Assembly: GCA_947494675.1 (NCBI GenBank)
Contig: CANLVP010000001.1
Span: 1,302,001-1,366,000, forward strand
Length of the DNA stretch: 64,000 nucleotides
From: an uncultured Paracoccaceae bacterium
GTDB lineage: Bacteria; Pseudomonadota; Alphaproteobacteria; Rhodobacterales; Rhodobacteraceae
Direction of reading: 5' to 3'
Below the pieces are notes generated by a model. The model worked only from the letters and a program-made list of their open reading frames with translations, was not told the origin of the DNA and searched no databases. Below, in pieces: positions 8,333 to 16,336 of the stretch. A program made the translations under genes and the position numbers. How positions within the stretch are numbered: position 1 is the stretch's first letter; every line of letters starts with the position of its first letter.

Positions 8333-9352
8333 ATGAAAGACCGGTTGATCGCATATGCGCGTGATGCGGGCTTTGCCGATGTGGGCATTTGTAGGCCCGA
8401 CGCCGTGCCACAGCTGCCCGACCGATTGCATAGCTTTGTTGAGGCCGGGCGGCATGGGCAGATGGGGTGGATGGCCGAACGGATGACCTGGCGCGGTGAT
8501 CCCGGCGCGCTCTGGCCCGAGGCGAAGTCGATCATCATGCTCGCCGAGACCTATGCGCCGGATCATGATCCGCTTGCCATTCTTGACCAACCCGACCGCG
8601 CCGCGATTAGCGTTTATGCGCAGGGGCGGGATTATCATGATGTGGTCAAGAAGCGGCTAAAGAACGTCGCACGTTGGATAGTCGCCGAGACTGGCTGCGA
8701 GGTGAAGGTGTTTGTCGATACCGCCCCGGTGATGGAAAAGCCGCTGGCGCAGGCAGCGGGGCTGGGGTGGCAGGGCAAACACACCAATCTGCTGTCACGT
8801 GATCTGGGCAACTGGTTCTTTCTGGGCGCGATTTTCACCACGTTGGAATTGGAACCGGACAGCGCCGAGGATGAACACTGTGGGTCCTGCCGCGCCTGTC
8901 TCGACGTCTGCCCTACCGATGCCTTTCCCGCACCGTTTCAACTGGATGCGCGGCGCTGCATTTCTTATCTGACGATTGAACATAAGGGGCCAATCGACCC
9001 CGAACTCCGCCCGCTCTTGGGCAACCGGATTTACGGCTGCGACGATTGTCTGGCGGTCTGCCCGTGGAACAAGTTTGCCCAAGACGCCAAGGACCAGCGC
9101 CTTGCCGCGCGGGATGATCTGGTCGCGCCGCCCTTGGCAGCACTTGCCGCGTTGGACGATGCGGCGTTCCGGGCAAAGTTCAGCGGCTCACCGATCAAAC
9201 GCATTGGTCGCGACCGGTTTGTGCGCAACGTGCTTTATGCGATTGGCAATTCTGGCGATACGGCCCTGCGCCCTGCTGCACAAGCGCTTGTGAATGATCC
9301 TGAGCATGCTGTCGCCGATGCGGCGCGTTGGGCGGTGGCGCAATTGGCGTAA
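8333..9352 (+). CDS. queG: Epoxyqueuosine reductase
   Basis: A 339-residue cobalamin-dependent iron-sulfur enzyme of the last step of queuosine tRNA modification, reducing epoxyqueuosine to queuosine in the cytosol. The N-terminal domain contains the family patterns [17 protein letters not shown] and [18 protein letters not shown]. The ferredoxin-like part holds two 4Fe-4S motifs, [16 protein letters not shown] and [17 protein letters not shown]-terminal HEAT-like segment ([19 protein letters not shown]) is also typical. Length and motif order agree with QueG. No other queuosine gene is in the window. Confidence 0.95.
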   Translation: MKDRLIAYARDAGFADVGICRPDAVPQLPDRLHSFVEAGRHGQMGWMAERMTWRGDPGALWPEAKSIIMLAETYAPDHDPLAILDQPDRAAISVYAQGRDYHDVVKKRLKNVARWIVAETGCEVKVFVDTAPVMEKPLAQAAGLGWQGKHTNLLSRDLGNWFFLGAIFTTLELEPDSAEDEHCGSCRACLDVCPTDAFPAPFQLDARRCISYLTIEHKGPIDPELRPLLGNRIYGCDDCLAVCPWNKFAQDAKDQRLAARDDLVAPPLAALAALDDAAFRAKFSGSPIKRIGRDRFVRNVLYAIGNSGDTALRPAAQALVNDPEHAVADAARWAVAQLA

Positions 9353-9388
9353 CGCCCTATCTTTGGATCAGTCCAAAGGAGAGATGTG

Positions 9389-10537
9389 ATGCGCCTGTTT
9401 GCTCTGATTGCCCTGATCCCGACACTGGCCATGGCCCAAGTTGAACAAGGCGCGCCCAACGCGGATTTCCAGCCAAGCTTTGCCGGGCAGACCCGTGCGG
9501 CAGCGCTGTCCGAGACACCCGTGACCGTCACACGCTTTGCCACTGGGCTGGACGGCCCATGGGGGATCACGCGACTGCCATCAGGGCAGTTTGTGGTCAC
9601 TGAAAAGCGTGGCCGAATGCGGATCATCAACGATGATGGCAGCGTATCAGGGCCATTGGGTGGTGTGCCGGAAGTGGATGATGGCGGGCAAGGCGGGCTG
9701 CTGGATGTGGCGGCATCCCCCAATTTCAGCGCCGACCGGACGCTATTCTGGACCTACGCGAAACCGGTATCCGGCGGCACCGTCACAGCCGCCGCCCGTG
9801 GCACGCTGGGCGCGGATGGCAGCCTGAGCGATGTGCGCGATATCTTTGTGCAGGATCCGCCCACGTCAGGTGGGCGGCACTTTGGCAGTCGGATCATCCC
9901 GGCTGCAGATGGCACGGTCTGGATCACCACCGGGGACCGGGGCGCGGGGGATCGCGGGACGCTTGTGCAGGATATCGCGACCACCCACGGCAAAGTCATC
10001 CGCGTGAATGCCAATGGCACGATCCCGGCGGATAATCCTTTTGTCGGGCAGGCGGGCAATGACGCGATCTGGTCGCTGGGGCATCGCAACATGCAAGGCG
10101 CAGCACTTGGGCCCGGCGGGCTTTGGACGGTGGAACATGGTCCGCGTGGCGGTGATGAGCTGAACCAGCCGCAGGCCGGGCGCAACTATGGTTGGCCCGT
10201 CGTGTCCTATGGGATCAACTATCGCGGCAGTGATGTGGGCGCTGGGCAGGCCGAAGGGCAGGGTTATGAAAGCCCGGTCTATTATTGGGACCCGGTGATC
10301 GCGCCGAGCAATATGGCATTCTACAACGGCAGCTATGCGCCGTGGCGCGGTGACATCCTGATCGGATCGCTCAACCCCGGAGAGCTGGTGCGGCTGAAAC
10401 TCCAAGGTGGTCGCGTCGTTGGCGAGGAACGTCTGCTGCGCGGCGTGGGTCGCGTGCGTGATGTTGAGGTGCTGCCAGATGGCGCGGTGCTGGTCGTGCT
10501 GGACAGCGGGGACGTGTTGCGGGTGATGCCAGGCTAA
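9389..10537 (+). CDS. Periplasmic PQQ-dependent sugar dehydrogenase (Asd/YliI type)
   Basis: Soluble aldose sugar dehydrogenase of the glucose/sorbosone dehydrogenase beta-propeller family, about 382 residues. It starts at ATG 9389 with AAAGGAG placed well before it and has a signal peptide MRLFALIALIPTLAMA. Recognisable propeller motifs are GLDGPWGITRLPSGQFVVTE, GGQGGLLDVAASPNF, the segment from GRHFGSRI to DRGAGDRG, IWSLGHRNMQGAALGPGGLW, EHGPRGGDELNQ and NYGWPVVSYGINY. Members oxidise aldoses and pass electrons to the respiratory chain through PQQ. The natural substrate here is unknown. No PQQ biosynthesis genes are in the window. Confidence 0.9.
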   Translation: MRLFALIALIPTLAMAQVEQGAPNADFQPSFAGQTRAAALSETPVTVTRFATGLDGPWGITRLPSGQFVVTEKRGRMRIINDDGSVSGPLGGVPEVDDGGQGGLLDVAASPNFSADRTLFWTYAKPVSGGTVTAAARGTLGADGSLSDVRDIFVQDPPTSGGRHFGSRIIPAADGTVWITTGDRGAGDRGTLVQDIATTHGKVIRVNANGTIPADNPFVGQAGNDAIWSLGHRNMQGAALGPGGLWTVEHGPRGGDELNQPQAGRNYGWPVVSYGINYRGSDVGAGQAEGQGYESPVYYWDPVIAPSNMAFYNGSYAPWRGDILIGSLNPGELVRLKLQGGRVVGEERLLRGVGRVRDVEVLPDGAVLVVLDSGDVLRVMPG

Positions 10538-10598
10538 CGCATAGCGGCATCCCTGACGCGGGCGTTGCGCACGCGGATCGAGCGGGTAGGGTGCGCCC

Positions 10599-11522
10599 AT
10601 GCAACCCCTTCGCGGCATATTATTCAAAATTCTGTCGGTCATGACCTTTATGGGCATGGCGTCGCTGATCAAGGCATCCAGCGTTGACGTGCCGCCAGGA
10701 CAGGCGGTGTTCTTTCGGTCGTTCTTTGCCCTGCCGATCCTGTTCGGCTGGCTCGCCCTGCGGGGCGAATTGCGCGACGGCTGGAAGACCAAGAACCCAC
10801 TGGCCCATGTCTGGCGTGGCCTTGCGGGGACCATGGGCATGGGCTTTGGCTTTACCGGGTTGGGGCTGTTGCCGCTGCCCGAAGTCACGGCGATCGGCTA
10901 TGCCGCGCCGCTGCTGGTGGTGATCTTTGCCGCGATGTTTTTGGGCGAGGAGGTGCGCGCCTTTCGCCTGTCCGCCGTCGCATTGGGGCTGGTTGGTGTG
11001 CTGATCATCCTGTCGCCGCGTCTATCCGTCGGGGCCGAGGCCGGGTCGCGCGAAACATTGGGCGCGGTCGTGGTGCTGATGGGGGCGATGATGGCGGCCC
11101 TTGCCCATGTCTTTGTCCGCAAGATGGTCGCGACAGAAGCAACAGCAGCCATCGTGTTTTGGTTCACGATCACCTCCAGCATGCTCGCGTTGCTGACCCT
11201 GCCATGGGGCTGGGCCGTGCCCTCGCCCAGCGTGGTGCTGATGCTGATCATGGCCGGATTGCTGGGCGGGATTGGGCAAATCCTGATGACCTCCAGCTAC
11301 CGCTACGCCGATGCGTCACTGGTGGCGCCGTTTGATTATACCTCCATGCTGCTGGCGCTGGTGATCGGCTATTTCATCTTTGACGAGGTGCCGACCGGCA
11401 CAATGTTGCTGGGGGCGGGCATCGTGATCCTGGCTGGCGTGCTGATCATCTGGCGCGAACGGCAGCTGGGCATCGCCCGGGCGCAACAGCGCAAGGCCAT
11501 GGGACATTTGGGCGGGAAATAG
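10599..11522 (+). CDS. EamA-type drug/metabolite transporter (10 membrane segments)
   Basis: A 307-residue inner-membrane protein with two EamA repeats of about five helices each. The first repeat contains FFRSFFALPILFGWLALRGE and the turn FTGLGLLPLPEVTAIGYAAPLLVVIFAAMFLGEEV. The second contains SSYRYADASLVAPFDYTSMLLALVIGYFIFDEVP. The P-[LV]-[LV] and GE(E)V signatures at the repeat ends are typical of DMT exporters. Substrate cannot be deduced. It is 61 bases downstream of the sugar dehydrogenase and reads in the same direction. Confidence 0.9.
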   Translation: MQPLRGILFKILSVMTFMGMASLIKASSVDVPPGQAVFFRSFFALPILFGWLALRGELRDGWKTKNPLAHVWRGLAGTMGMGFGFTGLGLLPLPEVTAIGYAAPLLVVIFAAMFLGEEVRAFRLSAVALGLVGVLIILSPRLSVGAEAGSRETLGAVVVLMGAMMAALAHVFVRKMVATEATAAIVFWFTITSSMLALLTLPWGWAVPSPSVVLMLIMAGLLGGIGQILMTSSYRYADASLVAPFDYTSMLLALVIGYFIFDEVPTGTMLLGAGIVILAGVLIIWRERQLGIARAQQRKAMGHLGGK

Positions 11523-11581
11523 CACCGCGAGACTCCCCCGTTGAAATGTGTTATAAATGGGGCAGTAGTCGGGAATCTGTT

Positions 11582-11794
11582 ATGAAACATGTTGAAGTGA
11601 ACGCCGAAGCTGGCGTGCAGGGGGCGTTTTTGGAACGCGCCGTGCGAAAGCAAAAGAAGGCAGAAAAGGTCGCAAAGACTCTGCCGCCGCTTGCCAAAGA
11701 AACCTGTGCAAAGCCGACGCAAGACAGCACGATGCGTCGTGTCAGGCGGTCTGCGCGCTATCTCTTGGGGATTGGTCGCGCGTCTGAGCGCTAG
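11582..11794 (+). CDS. Small basic protein of unknown function (70 aa)
   Basis: A short ORF starting at ATG 11582. A longer version from 11546 is possible but adds an atypical tail. The product is lysine/arginine-rich (AVRKQKKAEKVAKTL, MRRVRRSARYLLGIGR) and probably helical, with no membrane segment or known motif. It lies alone between the EamA gene and another short basic ORF that also ends in an arginine-rich segment with RAR and hydrophobic residues. It could bind nucleic acid, but that is only suggested by charge. Whether it is translated is uncertain. Confidence 0.5.
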   Translation: MKHVEVNAEAGVQGAFLERAVRKQKKAEKVAKTLPPLAKETCAKPTQDSTMRRVRRSARYLLGIGRASER

Positions 11795-11842
11795 GGGCTG
11801 ACGCCGAAATCTGCTATACTGCGATCATGGATGGAGGTTCCC

Positions 11843-12019
11843 ATGATTGCACACCGCACCACGGACCAGACCGCCCCACGGACGCGGCGTCTGGTGACGA
11901 TTGAAAAATCCAAACTCCCCAACAAGGCAACGCTGGCCCTGCAAAAGCGGCCCAGACGCGAAAACGCCGCGCAACGGGCGCGGCATTTCCTGCGGATTGA
12001 CAAGGGTGGTGAGGCTTAG
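11843..12019 (+). CDS. Small basic protein of unknown function (58 aa)
   Basis: Starts at ATG 11843 behind a strong ribosome site (GGAGG, five bases upstream). A possible -10 element TATACT lies at 11815-11820. The product is short and basic (TRRLVTIEKSKLPNK, LQKRPRRENAAQRARHFLRID). No family is recognised. Its last bases overlap the ilvE stop codon on the other strand (TTAG shared), so the two transcripts converge without space. The good ribosome site makes this more credible than most ORFs of its size. Confidence 0.55.
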   Translation: MIAHRTTDQTAPRTRRLVTIEKSKLPNKATLALQKRPRRENAAQRARHFLRIDKGGEA

Positions 12020-12882
12020 GCCCGCACCAGCTTTTCGTAGGTCTCAGCCACGTCGAGGGTCAGCGCGCCGACCTCAAAGTTGTAGTCGCCGATTTGGCCG
12101 ACGGGGGTGACCTCGGCGGCGGTGCCGGTGAGCCAGCATTGCTCAAACCCTTCGAGTTCCTCGGGCATGATGACGCGCTCGTGCACGGTGACGCCCTTTT
12201 CGCCGAGCATCTTGATGACCGTCTGGCGGGTCAGGCCATTCAGGAAGGCGTCGGCTTTGGGGGTGTGAACTTCGCCGTCCTTGACAAAGAACAGGTTCGC
12301 GCCGGTGCATTCGGCGACATAGCCGCGATAGTCGAACATCAGCGCGTCTGAACAGCCCTTCGCCTCGGCCGCGTGTTTGGACATGGTGGCGATCATGTAA
12401 AGACCGGCCGCCTTTGCGTCATGCGGGATGGTTTCGGGGCTGGGGCGCTTCCATTTCGCGATATCCAGCTTGGCACCCTTGGTCTTGGCGTCGCCGTAGT
12501 AGTTGCCCCAATGCCAGGCCGCGATGCAGGTGCGGACAGGATTCTTGGCAGAGGCGACACCCATGTCTTCGCCCGCGCCACGCCATGCAAAGGCACGCAC
12601 ATAGGCGTCGGTCAGACCGTTGGCGGCCAGAACCTCGGCCTTGGCGGCCATCAGTTCGTCGACGGTGTAAGGAATCTGAAAATCCAGACGGGTGGCCGAA
12701 TAGTGCAGCCGCTCTGTATGTTCGCGATCCAGGAAGATTTTGCCGTTGTAGCAACGCTCGCCCTCAAACACGGAAGAGGCGTAATGCAGCCCGTGGGACA
12801 GGACGTGGACCTTGGCCGAACGCCAATCAACCAACTGGCCGTCCAGCCAGATTTTGCCATTACGATCATCGTAACCCGCCAT
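12016..12882 (-). CDS. ilvE: Branched-chain amino acid aminotransferase
   Basis: A PLP-dependent class IV aminotransferase of 288 residues that interconverts leucine, isoleucine and valine with their 2-oxo acids. The start is ATG 12880-12882 with GGGAGG upstream. An extra 29 codons further upstream do not look coding. Family motifs include HVLSHGLHYASSVFEGERCYNG, YVRAFAWRG, WKRPSPETIPHDAKAAGLY with the likely PLP lysine nearby, DALMFDYRGYVAECTGANLFFV and ELEGFEQCWLTGTAAEVTPVG. It diverges from the petP-like gene across 146 bases that must hold both promoters. Confidence 0.94.
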   Translation of the reverse strand: MAGYDDRNGKIWLDGQLVDWRSAKVHVLSHGLHYASSVFEGERCYNGKIFLDREHTERLHYSATRLDFQIPYTVDELMAAKAEVLAANGLTDAYVRAFAWRGAGEDMGVASAKNPVRTCIAAWHWGNYYGDAKTKGAKLDIAKWKRPSPETIPHDAKAAGLYMIATMSKHAAEAKGCSDALMFDYRGYVAECTGANLFFVKDGEVHTPKADAFLNGLTRQTVIKMLGEKGVTVHERVIMPEELEGFEQCWLTGTAAEVTPVGQIGDYNFEVGALTLDVAETYEKLVRA

Positions 12883-13028
12883 TGGAACCTCCCTCACGGA
12901 TTTGCATTTATTGCGTAGGTAGGTCCGCATCGGACATATTATTACGCAGTTTCTGGGAATCGGTATCAATCGTGCCTTGGAATGTCAACAAGGCTGACGT
13001 ATCTTCGCGTCAAAGTAGGGGAGGCACG

Positions 13029-13541
13029 ATGGCACAAGGAACACCCGGTCAGACCGGCCAAAGCCTGTTGTTTCTGACCGATGAGCAGCTGCGAAAAGGG
13101 ATCGAGGCGATGTTTTTCGCCTATCGCGGGTTCACGGCTGATCCTGACCGTATCCTGTCTGATCAAGGCTATGGCCGGGCGCATCATCGGGCGATCCACT
13201 TTATCCACCGCAGCCCCGGCACCACGGTCAACAACCTGCTGTCCGTGCTTGGCGTGACAAAACAATCGCTTAATCGTGTATTGCGCACATTGATCGAGGA
13301 CGGTTTGGTGGCAAGCACGGTTGGCAAGCGTGACAAACGCGAGCGGCATTTGACCCTGACAGAGACAGGGGCGGCACTTGAACGGTCGCTATCAGATGCG
13401 CAACGTGACAGGATGCGCCACGCTTACCGGACCGCAGGGCCAGAGGCCGTGGCGGGCTTTCGGCAGGTGCTGGAAGCGATGATGGATGAAGAGATGCGCT
13501 TTTACTATGATGCGCTGAAGGACCAAAGTGATGAACGCTGA
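13029..13541 (+). CDS. petP: MarR-family regulator, PetP type
   Basis: A winged-helix MarR regulator of 170 residues. The start ATG 13029 follows GGGGAGGC. A longer open frame to 12414 is only antisense to ilvE. The winged helix spans roughly residues 45-110 (HRAIHFIHRSPGTTVNNLLSVLGVTKQSLNRVL and the wing VGKRDKRERHLTLTETG). It overlaps the next gene, an OmpR-type response regulator. This MarR-then-response-regulator pair matches the petP-petR arrangement known in Rhodobacter capsulatus. The symbol relies on gene order and family, not on a search. No sensor kinase is adjacent. Confidence 0.78.
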   Translation: MAQGTPGQTGQSLLFLTDEQLRKGIEAMFFAYRGFTADPDRILSDQGYGRAHHRAIHFIHRSPGTTVNNLLSVLGVTKQSLNRVLRTLIEDGLVASTVGKRDKRERHLTLTETGAALERSLSDAQRDRMRHAYRTAGPEAVAGFRQVLEAMMDEEMRFYYDALKDQSDER

Positions 13542-14232
13542 CGACGCCCATTTGCTGATTGTCGATGACGACGAACGAATCCGTACGCTTTTGCAAAAGT
13601 TCCTGATGCGGTCGGGGTTTCTGGTCAGCGGGGCGCGCGACGCGGCCCATGCGCGGCGGATTTTGTCAGGGCTCGAATTCGATCTGATCGTTCTGGACGT
13701 GATGATGCCGGGCGAGGACGGCATGAGCCTGTGTGCCGATCTGCGCAAAACGATCACCACGCCGATCCTGTTGCTGACCGCCAAGGGCGAGACGGATGAT
13801 CGGATCACGGGGCTCGAGGCGGGGGCGGACGACTACCTTGCCAAACCATTTGAACCCAAAGAGCTATTGTTGCGGATCAACGCGATCTTGCGGCGCGTGC
13901 CACAGGCCGAACCGGTTGTGGTGGCCCCCAAGGTGCTGAACCTTGGCCCGATCCGCTATGACATTGCGCGCGGCGAGATGTGGCAGGGCGACGATCTGGT
14001 GCGTCTGACCGCGACCGAAAGTCAGCTGATGCGAATCTTCTCAAGCGCGCCGGGCGAGGCGATGACGCGGGCGCGGCTGGTTGAGGAACTTGCACGGTCC
14101 GGCGGGCAATCGCAGGAACGCGCGGTGGACGTGCAGATCACGCGCCTGCGCCGCAAGATTGAAGCCGACCCCAAGCAGCCCCGCTATCTGCAAACCGTGC
14201 GCGGTGCCGGATATATGCTGGCCCCAGACTAA
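13531..14232 (+). CDS. petR: OmpR-type response regulator, PetR type
   Basis: A two-domain response regulator of 233 residues. The receiver domain (about 5-118) has the acidic pair in LLIVDDDERIR, the phosphorylatable aspartate in LIVLDVMMPGEDG, T in LLLTAKGE and K in DDYLAKPFEPKEL. The winged-helix effector domain (about 138-230) contains LTATESQLMRIFSS, AVDVQITRLRRKIE and QTVRGAGYMLAPD. It starts inside the end of the MarR gene (a GTG at 13528 is the alternative) with GAAGGA upstream. With its neighbour it resembles PetPR of Rhodobacter. The cognate kinase is not in the window. Confidence 0.85.
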   Translation: MNADDAHLLIVDDDERIRTLLQKFLMRSGFLVSGARDAAHARRILSGLEFDLIVLDVMMPGEDGMSLCADLRKTITTPILLLTAKGETDDRITGLEAGADDYLAKPFEPKELLLRINAILRRVPQAEPVVVAPKVLNLGPIRYDIARGEMWQGDDLVRLTATESQLMRIFSSAPGEAMTRARLVEELARSGGQSQERAVDVQITRLRRKIEADPKQPRYLQTVRGAGYMLAPD

Positions 14233-14314
14233 CGTCCGCACACCGCTGGTCAGGGCGATAGGCATTTGACCAAAAGACGTTGAACGCCGCCGCACTTTGG
14301 CAGATGTTGCCCCC

Positions 14315-15238
14315 ATGACAACAGCGCTGATCACCCACCCCGATTGCTATGACCACGTGACACCCCCCGGCCACCCTGAACAGGTGGCCCGGCTTGATGC
14401 CGTTTTGGGCGGCTTGGAAGCGATGGACCTGCTGCGGGTGAAGGCCCCGCTGGGGGCAGAGGATGACATTCTGCGCTGCCACCCGCAGGGGCATATCAAC
14501 AGCATCCGCGCCGCTGCCCCGACCGAAGGCTGGCGGTCGCTTGATGCGGATACACATCTGTCGCCCGGCACGTTGGGCGCGGCCTTTCGCGGTGTGGGCG
14601 GCATTGTGCGGGCGGTTGATCTGGTGATGGGCGGCGAGGCCGGCAATGCCTTTGTCGCAATGCGCCCACCGGGCCACCATGCAGAGCGTGAGACGGCGAT
14701 GGGGTTTTGCTTTTTCGGCAACGTCGCGATTGCCGCGAAATATGCGTTGGATCATCACGGGTTGGACCGTGTGGCAATTGTCGATTTCGACGTGCACCAC
14801 GGCAATGGCACGCAGGACCTGGTCGAGGAAGACGCCCGCATCCTGTTCTGTTCCACCCACCAGTCACCGCTTTATCCCGGCACAGGGGCGGCGCATGAAA
14901 CCGGTGTTGGGAACGTGCTGAACGTGCCGCTACCCGATGGCACCGGGTCAAAGCCGTTTCGCGATGTGATGGAACGGATCGTGCTGCCGCGGGTCGATGA
15001 ATTCTCTCCGCAACTTCTGCTGATCTCCGCAGGATTTGATGCACATGAAGCTGATCCATTGGCGGGTATGAACCTGACGACGGAAGATTTTGGCTGGATG
15101 ACGGAACGCCTGTGCGATTTGGCGGACCGGCACTGCAAAGGCCGGGTGGTATCAAGCCTTGAGGGCGGGTATGACTTGGCCGCACTTGGGGACGCCGCAG
15201 CGGCCCATGTGAAGGTATTAAAGGAGCGGGCGACATGA
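14315..15238 (+). CDS. HDAC-family (acetoin utilisation / class II histone deacetylase-like) amidohydrolase
   Basis: A zinc-dependent deacetylase-fold protein of 307 residues. The start ATG 14315 is chosen over a TTG 18 bases upstream. Catalytic features are complete: the histidine pair in MRPPGHHAERE, zinc ligands in IVDFDVHHGNGTQD and SAGFDAHEADPL, and the tyrosine in SSLEGGYDL. Bacterial members act on acetylated small molecules or proteins, and the target here is unknown. Its stop overlaps the xseB start (ATGA). The order HDAC, xseB, ispA, dxs recurs in alphaproteobacteria, so co-transcription is likely. Confidence 0.92.
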   Translation: MTTALITHPDCYDHVTPPGHPEQVARLDAVLGGLEAMDLLRVKAPLGAEDDILRCHPQGHINSIRAAAPTEGWRSLDADTHLSPGTLGAAFRGVGGIVRAVDLVMGGEAGNAFVAMRPPGHHAERETAMGFCFFGNVAIAAKYALDHHGLDRVAIVDFDVHHGNGTQDLVEEDARILFCSTHQSPLYPGTGAAHETGVGNVLNVPLPDGTGSKPFRDVMERIVLPRVDEFSPQLLLISAGFDAHEADPLAGMNLTTEDFGWMTERLCDLADRHCKGRVVSSLEGGYDLAALGDAAAAHVKVLKERAT

Positions 15239-15468
15239 GTGACGTCGATCAGATGAGCTTTGAAGACGCGATGAAGGAACTCGAACAGGTCGTGGGCCAG
15301 TTGGAGCGTGGCGATGTGGCGCTGGATGCCTCAATCGCGTTGTACGAACGCGGTGCGGCGTTGAAGGCGCGGTGTGAGGCCAAGCTGAAAGAGGCCGAAG
15401 AAAAGGTCGCCAAGATCACGCTGGATGGGCAAGGCCAGCCCGCCGGGACCGCCCCGCTGGATGGCTGA
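15235..15468 (+). CDS. xseB: Exodeoxyribonuclease VII small subunit
   Basis: A 77-residue coiled-coil protein. FEDAMKELEQVVGQLERGDVALDASIALYERGAALKARCEAKL is spread over residues 9-52 and is the XseB signature (FE..L.ELE.IV..LE.G...L). It binds the large subunit XseA, which is not in this window, to form the single-strand nuclease. It overlaps the upstream deacetylase by four bases and the downstream ispA start by eight. Confidence 0.95.
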   Translation: MSDVDQMSFEDAMKELEQVVGQLERGDVALDASIALYERGAALKARCEAKLKEAEEKVAKITLDGQGQPAGTAPLDG

Positions 15469-16327
15469 TTTCCAAGACGCTTTGCGTCAGGCGCAGGCAG
15501 TTGTTGCGGCCCAGATGGCCGCAGCAATGGCACCGCGCGCGGGCGTGTTGAAAGACGCAGCAACCTATGCGCTGGAAGGCGGCAAGGCGCTGCGCGGATT
15601 TCTGGTGCTTGAAAGTGCAGCACTGCACGGCGTGACCGCTGGCAAAGCGGGACACGCCGCCCTCGCCATCGAAGCGCTGCACGCCTATTCGCTGATTCAT
15701 GATGATCTGCCCTGCATGGATGACGACGATCTGCGCCGTGGCAAGCCAACGGTTCACCGCAAATGGGATGAGGCGATTGCCGTGCTGGCAGGGGATGCAT
15801 TGCAGACGCTGGCGTTTGAGGCGCTGGGCGATCTGGGTGCTGACGATGCCGCCAAGCTGCGGCTGATCCGCAGCCTTGCGCAGGCCGCCGGGATCGACGG
15901 GATGATCGGTGGGCAAATGCTGGATATCGCAGCAGAGACAGCCGAACAGCCGCTGACGCTCGACCAGATCATCACACTGCAAAACGGCAAGACCGGGGCG
16001 TTGATTACGTGGTCTTGCCTTGCGGGCCCCCGCATGGTTGGCGCGGATGAGGCCCCGCTCAAGGCTTATGGGGATGCGCTTGGCCTCGCGTTTCAGATTG
16101 CCGATGACATTCTGGACGTGGAAGGCGACGCCGCTGCCGTGGGCAAAGCGGTGCGTAAAGATGATGCGGCGGGCAAGGCCACGTTTGTCTCGCTCTTGGG
16201 GCTGGGTGGGGCGAAAAGCCGCGCACGTGAGCTGGTGGAATCTGCCTGTGATGCGCTAAACCCCTATGGGGCGCGGGCCGATACGTTGCGCGATGCGGCA
16301 CAGTTCGTCATCGCCCGGGACAGATAG
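15461..16327 (+). CDS. ispA: Farnesyl/geranyl diphosphate synthase
   Basis: A short-chain polyprenyl diphosphate synthase of 288 residues that condenses IPP with DMAPP/GPP. The start ATG 15461 overlaps the xseB stop. The first aspartate-rich motif is DDLPCMDDDDLRRGKPTVH and the second is AFQIADDILDVEGD. GGKALRGFLVL and QNGKTGALITWSCLAGPRM also fit. The residues before the first DDxxD and the two-residue insertion there are typical of bacterial FPP synthase. A second family member, CrtE (60764-61645), makes GGPP for carotenoids. Directly followed by dxs. Confidence 0.93.
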   Translation: MADFQDALRQAQAVVAAQMAAAMAPRAGVLKDAATYALEGGKALRGFLVLESAALHGVTAGKAGHAALAIEALHAYSLIHDDLPCMDDDDLRRGKPTVHRKWDEAIAVLAGDALQTLAFEALGDLGADDAAKLRLIRSLAQAAGIDGMIGGQMLDIAAETAEQPLTLDQIITLQNGKTGALITWSCLAGPRMVGADEAPLKAYGDALGLAFQIADDILDVEGDAAAVGKAVRKDDAAGKATFVSLLGLGGAKSRARELVESACDALNPYGARADTLRDAAQFVIARDR

Positions 16328-16336
16328 GACAAGACG

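Noticed and set aside
12414-13028. N-terminal extension of the MarR-type gene by over 200 codons
   Set aside because: This part is antisense to ilvE and has no domain resemblance. ATG 13029 with GGGGAGGC fits the usual MarR length.
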